Positions 25,026 through 36,469 of a stretch of 64,000 bases of DNA are shown in pieces; the stretch's first letter is position 1, and each line of letters begins with the position of its first letter. The notes beneath the pieces are model-generated. The model did no database searches. It had not been told where the DNA came from and saw only the letters and a program-made list of their open reading frames with translations. Made by a program: the position numbers and the translations under genes. Source of the DNA: Tigriopus japonicus (taxonomy: Eukaryota; Arthropoda; Copepoda; Harpacticoida; Harpacticidae); assembly GCA_010645155.1 (NCBI GenBank), contig JAAGOF010000115.1:372001-436000 (forward strand), given 5' to 3'.

Positions 25026-25274
25026 TCAAAATGGAACCGATTCAAGCGTGGTCCCGTAATCTTTGCAAACATGGAAAAGGACCTTTAAAGATTGTAAAAA
25101 TGGACCGAGAGAGTCCAAGATCGCGATTCCTTTTGGCTCGGTGAAGGCTAGTTCTATGAAGGTGAAAGTGGAACCCGGCCAATCTGTCGTTGTCGTCCAG
25201 AAAAGTTGATGCCATTCGCCTAAAACTTTGAATGTCTGAGCGAGGAGCAGTTTGAGTTCAATGCCACTTGCCAT
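25026..25274 (-). CDS. ATG-started ORF of 82 residues, hypothetical
   Basis: ATG at 25274 (context GACG ATG G) opens a frame ending in TGA at 25026. G at codon positions 1/2/3 is about 27/13/20 percent, a mild coding signal. The composition is balanced, with several tryptophan and phenylalanine residues. A 46-codon frame on the plus strand overlaps it (stop near 25209), so strand choice is uncertain. It is tail-to-tail with the ORF at 24548-25000. The family is not recognised. Confidence 0.25.
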   Translation of the reverse strand: MASGIELKLLLAQTFKVLGEWHQLFWTTTTDWPGSTFTFIELAFTEPKGIAILDSLGPFLQSLKVLFHVCKDYGTTLESVPF

Positions 25275-28200
25275 CGTCTTGGTTGCTCGTCCTCGTTGTT
25301 GTTGCTATTGTTGATGTTGTGTTTGGAGGCAGCTTTTCTTGGAGGAGCTCAATCCTTAGAATTACTACACAAGAGAGTCTTTGGAATTTCCTAAGAGTGA
25401 AGTTCCACAGTCTCACGAAAGCCTTTCACCGCTGGGCTCTCAGCCATTTCCAAGCACCTCGCTCCTACAAGATAAATCATTTTCTTTCAATTAATTTCAT
25501 CTCTAAAGAGCCAGGGCGTAAAACGGCTGAACTTTCATCTCAGCCCAGATATAGACCCCTTCCAACCACGGAAACCAACTGGCTAAAATGTTCCATTCGA
25601 GATGGTTCCGCCAGCTAACACCCCTCACCCTATGAACTCTCTTTCCCGCTCTCACTGTTGATGCCAGCAGCCCTCATTGGTGCTACTGGCATGAGCAATT
25701 TTTCCAATTTAAGGTAATTAAGTCTTTGGAATGCCTCAAAACGTGCCTAGAACAGAGTTTGGAACTCTGCATGGGTTCCAAGGGACCACTTCGCCTTCAG
25801 TGGAGGAGGGCCCAGTCTGCCCCAGAAAGAGACTTTTTTTGGTGTTTATGCTATGTTTACCTTGCTCGATTCCCATGGATTATGATGAAGCTGCTGGCAA
25901 GGAGGCAAGCAAAGTCCTGAAAGGTGGAGGACTCTTTTGTTCCAAGAAGCTCTTTCTCCCCACTCTTGAGAGTTTCAAGTCCACATTTTGGCCCCTCTCG
26001 TAATTTTTATCACCCGCTTTTGTGGGGAGAAAGAGAGCTCTTCCCTAGAGGGATTCGCTCGGAAAATGGTAACCGTGTTTCCAAACTTTCCCATCGAGAG
26101 TGATCCGCCCTCATCTTCTCCAGACTTGCTTTTAGGTAAGGAAGTAAGTAAGTAAAGAGGAGTTGTTCCACTAAGGGTGCGTTTCCGATCTTCGTTCAGG
26201 CGATGCAATTCAAACGAGAGCGTTGTATACACATTGTACTACGGTACATGCTTGAATAGCATTGAAAATGTGCAAGATTTAGTAGTCAACGGGCCAATGA
26301 AACCAATGACACCCAGGGGGGCCATGGGACTCATTTGAACCCCTGTCTGGCCCCAAGCATGGGTAACACCCAAATGGATTGGTCCACAAGGGACATGGAA
26401 CAAATACTTGAGTGGAAATATTACTGTACTCCACAAACACCAATCGAGATTTTTAAGCGCATTTTTTCAACACTACTTTTAGAACTATCATGCTTGTTAT
26501 TCGTATCGTATAAATATAGGGAAAAGGCACTTTCATCCATGCTAAATGAACACTGTTAAGTTCAATTAGTTTCAAAAAGGGGACTCATATTCCTCGTGTT
26601 CACAGTTCGATCCTATGAAATAAAATTGCCTTCCCCAACAAGATTCATTCGTTGACTTTTAAGCTGAGGGCGTGAAATTAATCATGGATTTTCTCCATAT
26701 CCTCTGGGCACCTTTTCTGACATTCCCCCGATAAGACTTTGTTGAACTAGGCACTAGTTCCTGCCACACAGTACACATTTTACAAATAATTCCAAGACAT
26801 TCCAACCGATCTGTACAACAGCAAGCAAGCCCTTCAGATATTTTAAGCGAATACCAACCATTGGCAGATTTGTAAAAGAAGCCATTTCCTTCGACCGTAA
26901 AACTCCCGAAGTTAAAACGCCATAATTTTCGCCGCGAATATTTTGTGCTTCTCTTTCTTTCGGGATTTTTACGATTGGCAGATTGTCGCCACATGTATTA
27001 CTCTTACTACATGGATCCACTGACACGTTCAAGCTAGGGTGTGCATACTACACTAGATGAGTGAGTTTCGACCGAAGAAGTTCTTGTACAAGTCCACCAC
27101 TCTCCCATCTCCGTTTCTTGAGGCAAAACATCCGTGCTTCAGGGAGCTCTTCCAAGGGTCCTTTAACATTTTTATAGACAAACTTGCGGTTGCGTTACAA
27201 ATGAACACACTTACTTGGGAGCCTCCTTTTATGGATGTACTTTTCAAATCGTAACCATTCAAAGTGTTTGAGAGAGTGTTTAAGAGCGCTATAACGAGAG
27301 CCCACGGTGCTGATAGAGTAATGACCTAAAAAACTATAAGCCAACGACGAAGAAGGAAAAAAAAGAGTCCAACAACCAACTCCAGCCACAACCACAAGCA
27401 GGAGACTCACAAATTATTGATGTACGTACAATCTCTCCCAAGTGTAATGACTTCCACCATGTCCATGAAGACGACGTCGTCCGTCGTTGCTTTGACTGAG
27501 AAGCCGTGGTGGTAATAATTCCACTACGACGACCAGTGAACATACTAAAATGAGAGATGGATCCACACGAAACGAGCTGACTGACTGCCTCCATACAAGT
27601 TTGGAGTAATTTGTTATTTATCTTCGAAGCAATGAGAAAACTTGAACATACATACACCGTACATGTATATCAGCGGTTGGATTTGACGCATTTTGATTCG
27701 AGACCAGAGGTTCGAATTCATTAACGATGATCCATATCCCTTGTTGGAAGTAATAGCGGAGCTACCTACTGCTGAATGTCCAATTCCCCTCTTGAATGCA
27801 CGTTTTAACAAGGCCGAAACCGCAAGCCATCTTCTCAGTTTTGCACCTGTTGTTTTGAAATGACCAAAAATACGAGCATTGTGGCGAATATATTTGTTAG
27901 ATCTCAAGGTGATCTGTAATCACTCATCAAGGCATGTCTAAATAGACCGGGAAGAAAACGGTCGATCTCCAGGCAGGATATGGTGGCGCTTTTTTAGACT
28001 GAAAAGGGGATCTTTTTTGTGCGTGTCGTCCGCCACCGATTTCAAGCACCCCTCGTCGTCATCATCCATCGTCCGTTTATTTGAGTGAGTGACCCTGAAG
28101 CGCTCACAATTTCTTTCTTATGGTCCTGAGTATAATTAGTCTGGGCGTGCTTTATTACAAAACTTGAATCATCATCCTCTTTAACACTTCAATTCTTCCT

Positions 28201-28371
28201 TTGTCCGGCTCACTGAGGGGAAAAAAGGTCCGGGACAAAACACCCTTGGTTCTTGCTTCAGACTCAAGGACCAAGGTGGTGGTGGAGGGCTTTTTACACA
28301 GTGATCCCATAGAGAGGGTGGAAAAAATGTAATCAAACTGTTAACAACCCAGAAACTGGCCTCGCCACCAA
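25275..28371. other. No firm gene
   Basis: An AAGT run is at 26141-26156. A minus frame at 26754-27032 has G at codon positions near 32/22/23 percent, but a second minus frame overlaps it and no start or splice site decides between them. Confidence 0.45.
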
Positions 28372-28572
28372 ATGTCCGTAATCCTGCTTGGTCGTTGCTT
28401 GCTTGCTTTCGGGAATGAAACGCCAAAACGAGAGCTAAGTGCTCGTTCTGGATTGGAGGTTTTGGGGGGGAAGCTGCTCTGGATGGAAGATGATGACGAT
28501 GAGTCTATAGGGATATACTATATTCGTCCATTACGGAAGGCAACATATTGTTTCGACAACAAAGGATTTTGA
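28372..28572 (+). CDS. Small ORF, 66 residues, possible leader peptide and acidic core
   Basis: ATG at 28372 opens a frame ending in TGA at 28570. The start (MSVILLGRCLLAF) is moderately hydrophobic. The centre has an acidic run (EDDDDES) and there are dibasic sites (KR, RK), a layout seen in some secreted peptide precursors. G at codon positions 1/2/3 is about 33/24/29 percent. With only 66 codons this may be chance. Confidence 0.22.
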   Translation: MSVILLGRCLLAFGNETPKRELSARSGLEVLGGKLLWMEDDDDESIGIYYIRPLRKATYCFDNKGF

Positions 28573-31500
28573 GGAACTTAATGAAACTTTGTCGCCTTCG
28601 CCTGAGTTTGTCCAAAAAAGAGAGAGAGAGGGTATTATTTTGCTCGTCCCAACAAAAAACAAGCCCAAATCAAACAGCCATGACAACAAAACTACTGGAC
28701 TCACTACTCACTGGCGCATTGTGACAGTCTTAACCAATACCAAAGGAAAAAAAAATCCCAGACGTACTGATATTTGACACTGATATGGACACCTTTATAC
28801 AATGAAGTTGCTAATTAAAAACCTTTTCATCCAGCTTGTCTTATCAGACAAAGAAAGAGGAGAAATTCATGTGTCTCAAGACGAAGAAGAGGAAGGAAAA
28901 AAACCAGGCCGATGGTGATTCATAGATCTTGTTTTTCCCTTCTTGTTCTAGCGCTACTTTCTTCGATCTTCCACGTTCTTCCACGATTCGCATTTAGTAT
29001 CAGTACCTCCAGTAGTTATTAGTAGCTAAGAAAGGATGACCGGGCTTCGTTGGAAAGTGACCCTCATGATAAAGTATTGACCATTTCGGGCCACCATTCC
29101 TGCCCACAAAACAGTACTGGCTTCCTCTTAATAATAAAGAGCCTGAGGGTGGAAAATAATTATCCAGCAAGCCTAGCTTCAGGGGGGACATCTTTCATTA
29201 GACAGACCAGGACAAATCCCTAACATTGCATCCAGCTAGAATACTACCAAACACCACAACTACATACAGTACTAGTAGTACATCCTACAGGCAAGGGTTT
29301 GGTGTGTGTGGAGTGAAGAGGTTTATTCTTAATACCCCGACCAAGAGAGGCTGCTGCTCGGTGGAGAAGAAATGATGAGATTGAGCAAAAACAAAACCCT
29401 TTGTTCTCCTGTTTGGGCCCGGTAAAGTGAGCCAATGGTCATGCCAGGATCATAATTCGTGGAAACATTATCCTTTGTGATGATAGTCCTATTCACGACG
29501 TCCTCTGAGGGAGTAAATGGCTCAATGAGGTCAATTATGGGAGTGCTCCACTTCTTAACTCTCATGCACTAGTTCAATACTCGAGGGTTTTGTTGCAGAC
29601 AATGGCAAATTTCGCCATGATGTTGTCTCATCAGTGCACTGGGTGCACCCCTTAATTGCGGTGCTCTACGGCCCTCATAAATAAAGGTTGTTAATGGTTC
29701 CGAAATGTTTGGGAACATAAATCTGACTCAACCAAAGTGGTAATCTGACCTTGGACGACAGGGAAAGTTCGACTTGGGTTTACTGTAGTGAACCTCGATC
29801 GAGAATGAGAGGGAAGAATAACGCCTTCTCCCTTCTCAAGAGGGCGCTAGCTGTCAAGGCGTGTGGAACTCTTTGGACCACTGAAGAGCGACGCTTGGAA
29901 CCCACCCCCATCTCGTCCCGAAAAGGGACAAAAAGAGAAGAGAAAGCCAACGAAGAGGGTGTTTTATTCTTCTACTGAGACGACACAATCAATGAATGAA
30001 TCAGTATGAGGCAAAAGTATTGCGAATCGCCTATTGGGGGTTCAATTTGAGTGCAGCTTGCCAGAGTTGCCTCCTATTTTGAACACAAAGGTCTTTGTGT
30101 CCACGTGCTATTTTATAGTATGACGATCCCAGTAATATTGATGCATCCAGTCAACAGCCACATACATTCACGTCCACCACATGCCTCAGATTATGAGAGG
30201 ATCAATTTGGTCATGTGCATTGAAGCGGGATGAGGATCTTTCCTAAGTTGAGATGAAAGTGAGTATTTACAATGTGTTTGATTCTGACCAGTTGCGTCCC
30301 TTCTCCAAGTTTCTGTCTTGGGATAACGAATACAGGGCGGTTCAAAATGTGGAAAACTGAACGCATTAAGTTATACATAGGTTAGGCCAAGGTCATCTGA
30401 GGATTTTGGTGAATGCAAAGTGCATTTCAATTAGCCCTAATAACTAAATAACCGTTTTAATTGCGTCATTTATCAAAAACACATTTGTGCCGAGAAGGAC
30501 AATTTTAGCCGTCTAAATTGCCGCATTTCTCAATTTGAATCAAAAATGTTTTCCATATTTTCCAACATGCCACTGCCTCAATTACATAAAGTTTGAATTT
30601 ATGAAGTCTAGGATACATACATCCTCTTCCTGCGTACTGGGGATTAAATTGCATTGCTGACTCTTTTATCACCCTGTTGTGTTCATACACTACTTGAACA
30701 CATCCTACTTACTTACTGGGCATTGAAAGTGTAAGATACTACTACTGTACAAACGGGAAGCTGGCTATTCAAGTTTCTTGAGTAAAGAGACAAGATCATC
30801 CCAATGTCTCGTCCTGTCATCGTGGTCGGTGGAGTCCATGTTAATCTTCATATTGTAAAGAGATTAGAACCTAATTCAGTTTCTTATCTCTGTGGCTCAA
30901 GACACTAGCGAGCTGCCAGGATGAAGATGACGACAACGACGGCGAGCACAATCTAAATCCTCCACATTGAGGCCATAGATTACGAGACAAGGTGCATGAA
31001 TGGATGTGGGACTAATATGCTCCCGTACCAAAGCGAGTTCCAATCTTTAAGAAGGGATGGCGTCTTCATCATCATCCCAAATGTGAAGCTCGTTTCCCTA
31101 CAACAAGATGAAGACCGAACATAGGTCGTATTACAGGAATCAAGCACTACTTTTCACGTTCCAAGCTCGCTGTGGAACAGTCCCAAGTGTGTCATATATG
31201 GAACCTTTGTAGTGTAACATGCAAAGTCAACCAACTTCCTCTATTGTGTGCTGTGTTCTGTGACATGATGAGATGAAGGGGGGCCAGCAAACGACTCGGA
31301 ATATTTTTGAAGGCCAGAGACTCTCTCTTATGGACATAATCTGTGCATAAAAGGGGTCCAAGAATGGAACACCCACACGCACCCAGAAAGAAAGAGAGAG
31401 TGAAATAAGTGGCAAGCAAGAGAACTCGCCTGACTTAACTTGGCCGCTGTCGTTGTTGACGTTGTTGTCGTCCATAGTGGATTCTTTACAATGGAAGGGT

Positions 31501-32086
31501 TGGAAGTTGGTGAGCAACCAGGACTTTGTTCCCAGTTCCTTGAGCATGAAATGAGGAAGATGGGCAAAAATCCGGGTCCTTGTCCGCGCCACGTGCCAAT
31601 TTGGGCAGGCACTCTCCCCGAGTTCAATGTTCGGATGGTGTTGTTAGTTGTTATTGAATGTGGAGCTGTGCTTAAATGTCAGGCCAGAAAACCACAGAGC
31701 ACCAATTGAGAATGCTTCTTATTTCGTCTTCTTCGTCATAATGAACACTTTATGGATGTTCAAAGAGCATTGTGTATAAAGATCTACGCCACGACGGACA
31801 GTAAGCCACACGAGCCACTCAAGCAAAGTTTTTTAGAGCATCTCAAGTCATTGATGCACAAAGCCAAGTAGCAGGTGTTTGTTTCTACTGTCTTAATTCA
31901 TGCATCCGAACCAACCTATACACATGCGCGTCTTTTTGCTAGGTATATTTTATCTTTGTGCACGATCCTCGCTTGAACTGGTCATCATCATCTTTTTCAA
32001 ATCTCTCGTTAATAAATTGAAGCTCAATCCAAGCAGAGATAGAGGGCGTTCGTTCATGAAAGAGGTAACAGCATGGCATTTTACAG
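28573..32086. other. No supported gene
   Basis: Short frames only. 30300-30700 is AT-richer. CTTCCACG is directly repeated near 28968. Confidence 0.5.
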
Positions 32087-32180
32087 GAACCAATGTACTC
32101 ACCACCTTGACAAAGGGAAAATTTCGTATTTGCCAGTGGGAGTCAAGCTGTTTTTTCCTCTTCTTGATATAAAGAGCCAG
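32087..32180 (+). CDS. Candidate internal exon, 94 nt
   Basis: The stretch lies between an acceptor-like GGCATTTTACAG and a strong donor CCAG|GTAAGC. Only one of the three frames is open through it, giving 31 codons that end in phase 0 (...LLDIKSQ). The flanking exons were not found, so this is a splice-signal candidate only. Confidence 0.2.
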
Positions 32181-33068
32181 GTAAGCACAGTCATTTGTTT
32201 CACACAGCTATCGATCTTGTCTGCTCACGAACTATCGACAACGTGTGATGAGGTTTTCCAACATATGGAGAAGGCAAAAATAGCATAAGCCAAAAAATAT
32301 GCCATTATTATGCTTATCGCTGCCAATTTGAAGTCGTTGTCTTTAACGATCACAACGCCTCCCTCATAGTAAGTCCCTGTTTCCTGGAACCAGGAGAGAG
32401 AGAGTACGTTAATTCGAGCAATCCCTCAACGAGCATTAAAGCCATTCCAGCTGACAACCAATAACCCGCTGCGGTTCCAATAGGGGAATTGTATGATAGG
32501 GGAATAAAATGTACTTCTTGGTGTATCAAAATACTTTCACACACTTAAAACACCAGGGGTTATTCATTACCACCATTAGCATGTGACAGTGCAATATAGA
32601 GCTCTAAAAATACATTTTCAAGCTGTTCCAATAAAGTTTAAGGGAGGAGCTTGATAATAACCTTGAATGGGCTCGATGACATCGTGTGATTCCGAGATCA
32701 ATAAGTAGCAGTGAATTGACGCACCAACAAGTCAGCATGAACTCAATTGGCACCAGTACTACGTTAGCGAAATTCGATCAGTCTTGGCGATTTCTTACGT
32801 ACTTAGGCCACATTAAAGCTGACAGGTCCACTTAGACAAGGAAATCGTAAGACATGAAAGCCTCCGCTCAGGCGTTCAGCTGTGGATTTTTTATAAATCG
32901 AATTCCATTCAAGTAAATGACTTTGTTTTGATAAGAATGATTAAACAATCATATAAGGATGTCGTTTGCTGAATTTCAGCATGGTACATTACTCCATCCA
33001 CGAGAAACAACGTTTCCAAATTTGCTACAGTCACAATACATACGCGCGGAAACGAGAGAAAAATTGAC

Positions 33069-33101
33069 CCTACAATCGTCCTTTTGGACGATTTTTGTAG
33101 G
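33069..33101. repeat. Hairpin, 13 bp with TTTT loop and 3-nt bulge
   Basis: The left arm is 33069-33081. Its right partners are 33086-33092 and 33096-33101, with TTT bulged between them and a TTTT loop. Confidence 0.8.
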
Positions 33102-33866
33102 TGCAAATGTTCGGTCGAAAGAGCGCCCTATGCTCTACGCTTCAAATTACTATAACTGCCACAAATTTCAGTCGATCAAGTTGAAATTAAGCATGTGAGC
33201 TTTGCATTACCAATCAAACACTTGGTTCGATAAGATTTTTCTCGGTCTAACACAGAATTCGAAAAATGGCTTTTGCCGGTATCCGAGGCATCCAGGTGTT
33301 TAGTGATCCTTGACTTTGACTTTAGATGTCTGGCTTCAAGTAGGAAGTGATCAAAGGAGGCAAAGCCCATCTTTGTCGTTTGAAATTAGTCATAGGAAGC
33401 CAACGGCAATTGGTCATGATTCCTCTGATCCAAGGACTCCTGAACAGTGGACCTAGATTCTATGGGCAAGAAAAATCATTTGAATCTTATAGGGACTATA
33501 CAAATAACACCTTTTTTCTGCATGATTGGCGTCTGTATTTAGAAGAGTCCATATTTCAATTTCTAGGTTGGTCGAAGCGAAAGTTATATCCTCTGAATGG
33601 TCAAAAAATAAAACTTACACCGATTTAACCATACGTTATCTGGTGAATATCTTTTTGTTGGAGATTTGCTACTGAGATTGAAAATGGCATGATATTTGAC
33701 TAGATAGAGCTGAAAGTTTATTCAACACAAGTAAATCTATTCATTTTTACTCGAAAGTCTTATCCAGATTTCAGTATTTCTTTTTCGATCCCAGCACTCC
33801 CTTCCAGAAACAAAGATCCACAAATAAGTAGAGTTTTGAAGGCCATTAAATAAACGGAGAGAAATT

Positions 33867-34080
33867 ATGAATAATGGTTTAGGGTTTTACCTGTTGAACC
33901 AAATATCCAGACTTGAGAGCAACTGTCAGATTGAATTATTAGCCTTAAATGACTGTGATCCAACAGAAGGATGTACGATAAACGCGAGAGTCATTCACAT
34001 AATAAGCAATCAGCTTGGCAAATTTACCAACATTCACCATGTTGAAAGACGACCAAGACTCGACAAATTGTGCATATATG
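33867..34080 (+). CDS. Candidate first exon, ATG to GTATGT donor
   Basis: ATG at 33867 begins a frame of 71 codons plus one base, ending at a donor-like G|GTATGTAC. Without splicing the frame runs on to a stop at 34134. The peptide is polar with five cysteines and a basic stretch (ERRPRLDK) near the end. G is not enriched at position 1 (about 21 percent). No partner exon was found downstream. Confidence 0.22.
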
Positions 34081-35896
34081 GTATGTACACTCACGGGCTT
34101 GGCGCTATATATACTGTATGTACTAGTAGTTGGTGAATTTCATGTCAATCGGCAGTTATGGAAGTGTCTGGCCATAATTGATTTGACACACTTGGATGAG
34201 CAGGAATAGTGGTGCCTACAAGTTGAGGAAGAGATTAATTTCCAGGCACCTCAAGTGGAACAATGTTCATCCAGTGGATTGAGAGTGATCTTGCTTCTAA
34301 AAGTGCTCATCAGTATGCCCCTCGATCAAAATCGGCTCCAGAGCTTTTAATGTTGTGTCGGAACAAGGGAGGGACAGATATTAATCACACTCGGGGATTC
34401 TCTTGTGTTTTTTTCCACGAAGCAAAACTTTTCTCGTTACGACGAGAAAAGGGTCCACTGTTCTCTTTTTCTTGGCATACGCGTATTATGGCGGATTTGA
34501 CATGAATAAATCATCCCATTATGCAAAGCAAACATATTGTTTCGTCTGTCAACGTTGGCTTAGGATTAATTAAAAACGCGCACATGACGGTTCCATCCAC
34601 GAAATGGCATCCTCGTGGAAACGGAACATACTAACCAACCACGGAAACATGGCTGAGCACCGGCCTTTGCTGCAGCAAAATAGTGACAGGGTCATCCTTC
34701 AAAGGTTCTTTGTTATTCTCCGATATTTGGACTGGATCCGTCATAAACTGTAGTTCTTCTTGCTGGGGTTCTTCTGGCCAGACTTGGCCTTCCGCTCCTC
34801 GTTCCACTCGAGGCCAAATCCTCTTGATGAGCAAAAACTTTCAGCCCGGTCTTTCTTCCGAGGCCAAAGATTTAAGCTTTTCTCCTCTCGTATACACACA
34901 CCCACACAGATACCATGGTGTTGTTCGTCCAATTCCACTCTTGGGTGGGTTGGTTCTCCGTTTGATGAAGGCACAGGGGCCATGTGTGTTTTTCCTTGAG
35001 TCAATACCAGTGACGACCTACTACTACTACGTAGACAGACATTGTTGACCAACCAAGAAAAAGACACGTGGTTGGTATCTACTATGAACGATGTCCTGGA
35101 ACCGGGCTCCTAAATACACACATATGATCAAAGAGCCTGGCCTCCAACCTCAAAACCGCAAATATGGTTGGTCCAAAGACCGGTCGTACTTGTCATATCA
35201 ACAGTTAAGATAAGTATCCCGCATATTTATGGTGATTCAAAGTGCCGTTTGTGTTCACAGATATGAAACCCTCAGCTCAAAGTTCCTCTCGTGGCAATGT
35301 GTAAAAAGGGAAAGGGATTGAAAGACCAACAAAACCCAGGTTTGAACTCCTCAATGTTGGAGAAGTTACCTTTACGGAATACCAAGTTCCAAAGTGGAAC
35401 AGTCCCCCCTCACCTAGACCTACACACATTCAGTGGTGTCGTATGTTTTTAAGGTGGTTGCTCAATGGACGCCTGGCCACAAAAACAAGATGTGTCCCCT
35501 AACATTTGAAATTGACAAATGGAGTCTTAAAGGTCCGGAAGGTTGTCCAAAAAACAAGGCTAGGAGTTGTTGGAGTGCCGAGACACAACAATGAGAACAA
35601 CAAAAAACAACATCCATCTCCTCGCTTTGTCATTCCGAGCTGAAACTTCAGAAGGCCCAACTCTGCGATAAATGTCGGGAACATAATTACGAATCGAAGG
35701 GCAAACACTCGAGGGAATTGTTCCAGGAAGTCAAATTTGTCGCGGAGTCAAGAGCAACCATCGTTTCTCGGGGTGTCTTTGGGGAATGTGTTTGGTTTTT
35801 AGAGCCCATGTTTTGATGTACAAAACCAAGTTGGTCGAATGGATGGATGGATGTCGGTGGTTGGAGTTTACCTCCAGGGAATCAAGCTCGCTGCTT
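34081..35896. other. No supported gene
   Basis: Frames up to 121 codons overlap on both strands near 34683-35067 without start or splice support. A GGAT run lies at 35837-35851. Confidence 0.5.
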
Positions 35897-36469
35897 TCAC
35901 GTACGTATGCTCAATGGTGAGTGGATCATTGGGGGAAATTCTTGGCACACTCGAGGTATGAGTTTCAAAAAAGTTTGACTCCGATGGGGCGGAGGAAAGA
36001 ACGGCAACACGACTGATGTTGTTGGGTTGGCACAACCGAGTATTGGGCAGCAGGTAATGGGGATGCAGGAGACTGACTTTTGGGCCGAATTCAAATTCGT
36101 ATTGCTTTCCTCTCCAATTCGGTTGGTTGGTTGCAGGAGGAGCAGATGGCTTTGCCAAATATTCGATACTTCTCGAAAACCTTCCATTCCAGATTTACGA
36201 GCATCACCCCCTATCGGCATATTCGCCAGACTTTGGATGGACCAATTGACTCGTGGATTGATGACTACCTCCATTAAGGGTCCATGTCCAAGAGTATTCA
36301 ACTGATGCACTAAGACTGGATCATAGAGGAAAACTGGAGTTATGAACCAAACCCGTCCACTTGTCGAGACGTCCTCCGAGAAAGAGCAATCATAAACAGA
36401 AAGCAGTGAGGAAAACTTTTGGACTCTCGAAAATGCTTGTGGTCGTCTCCCCCTAATATTCAATTCCAA
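35897..36469 (-). CDS. Longest plausible ORF without repeats; possible exon, unknown product
   Basis: The frame stays open for about 195 codons and ends in TGA at 35897. It has no ATG at its start: the first codon shown is TTG and the first ATG is about 65 codons in. If real, it is therefore an internal or terminal exon. In its first 85 codons, G at codon positions 1/2/3 is about 33/19/22 percent, and the codon mix looks ordinary. The plus strand opposite also has two long open frames (36027-36305 and 36080-36277), so this is a low-stop region and the coding strand is not certain. No motif, signal peptide or membrane segment is clear. The family is not recognised. Confidence 0.33.
   Translation of the reverse strand: MELNIRGRRPQAFSRVQKFSSLLSVYDCSFSEDVSTSGRVWFITPVFLYDPVLVHQLNTLGHGPLMEVVINPRVNWSIQSLANMPIGGDARKSGMEGFREVSNIWQSHLLLLQPTNRIGEESNTNLNSAQKSVSCIPITCCPILGCANPTTSVVLPFFPPPHRSQTFLKLIPRVCQEFPPMIHSPLSIRT

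Noticed and set aside
27705..27725. GGTTCGAATTC, like a tRNA B box
   Set aside because: The flanks cannot form a T stem and no acceptor stem is present.
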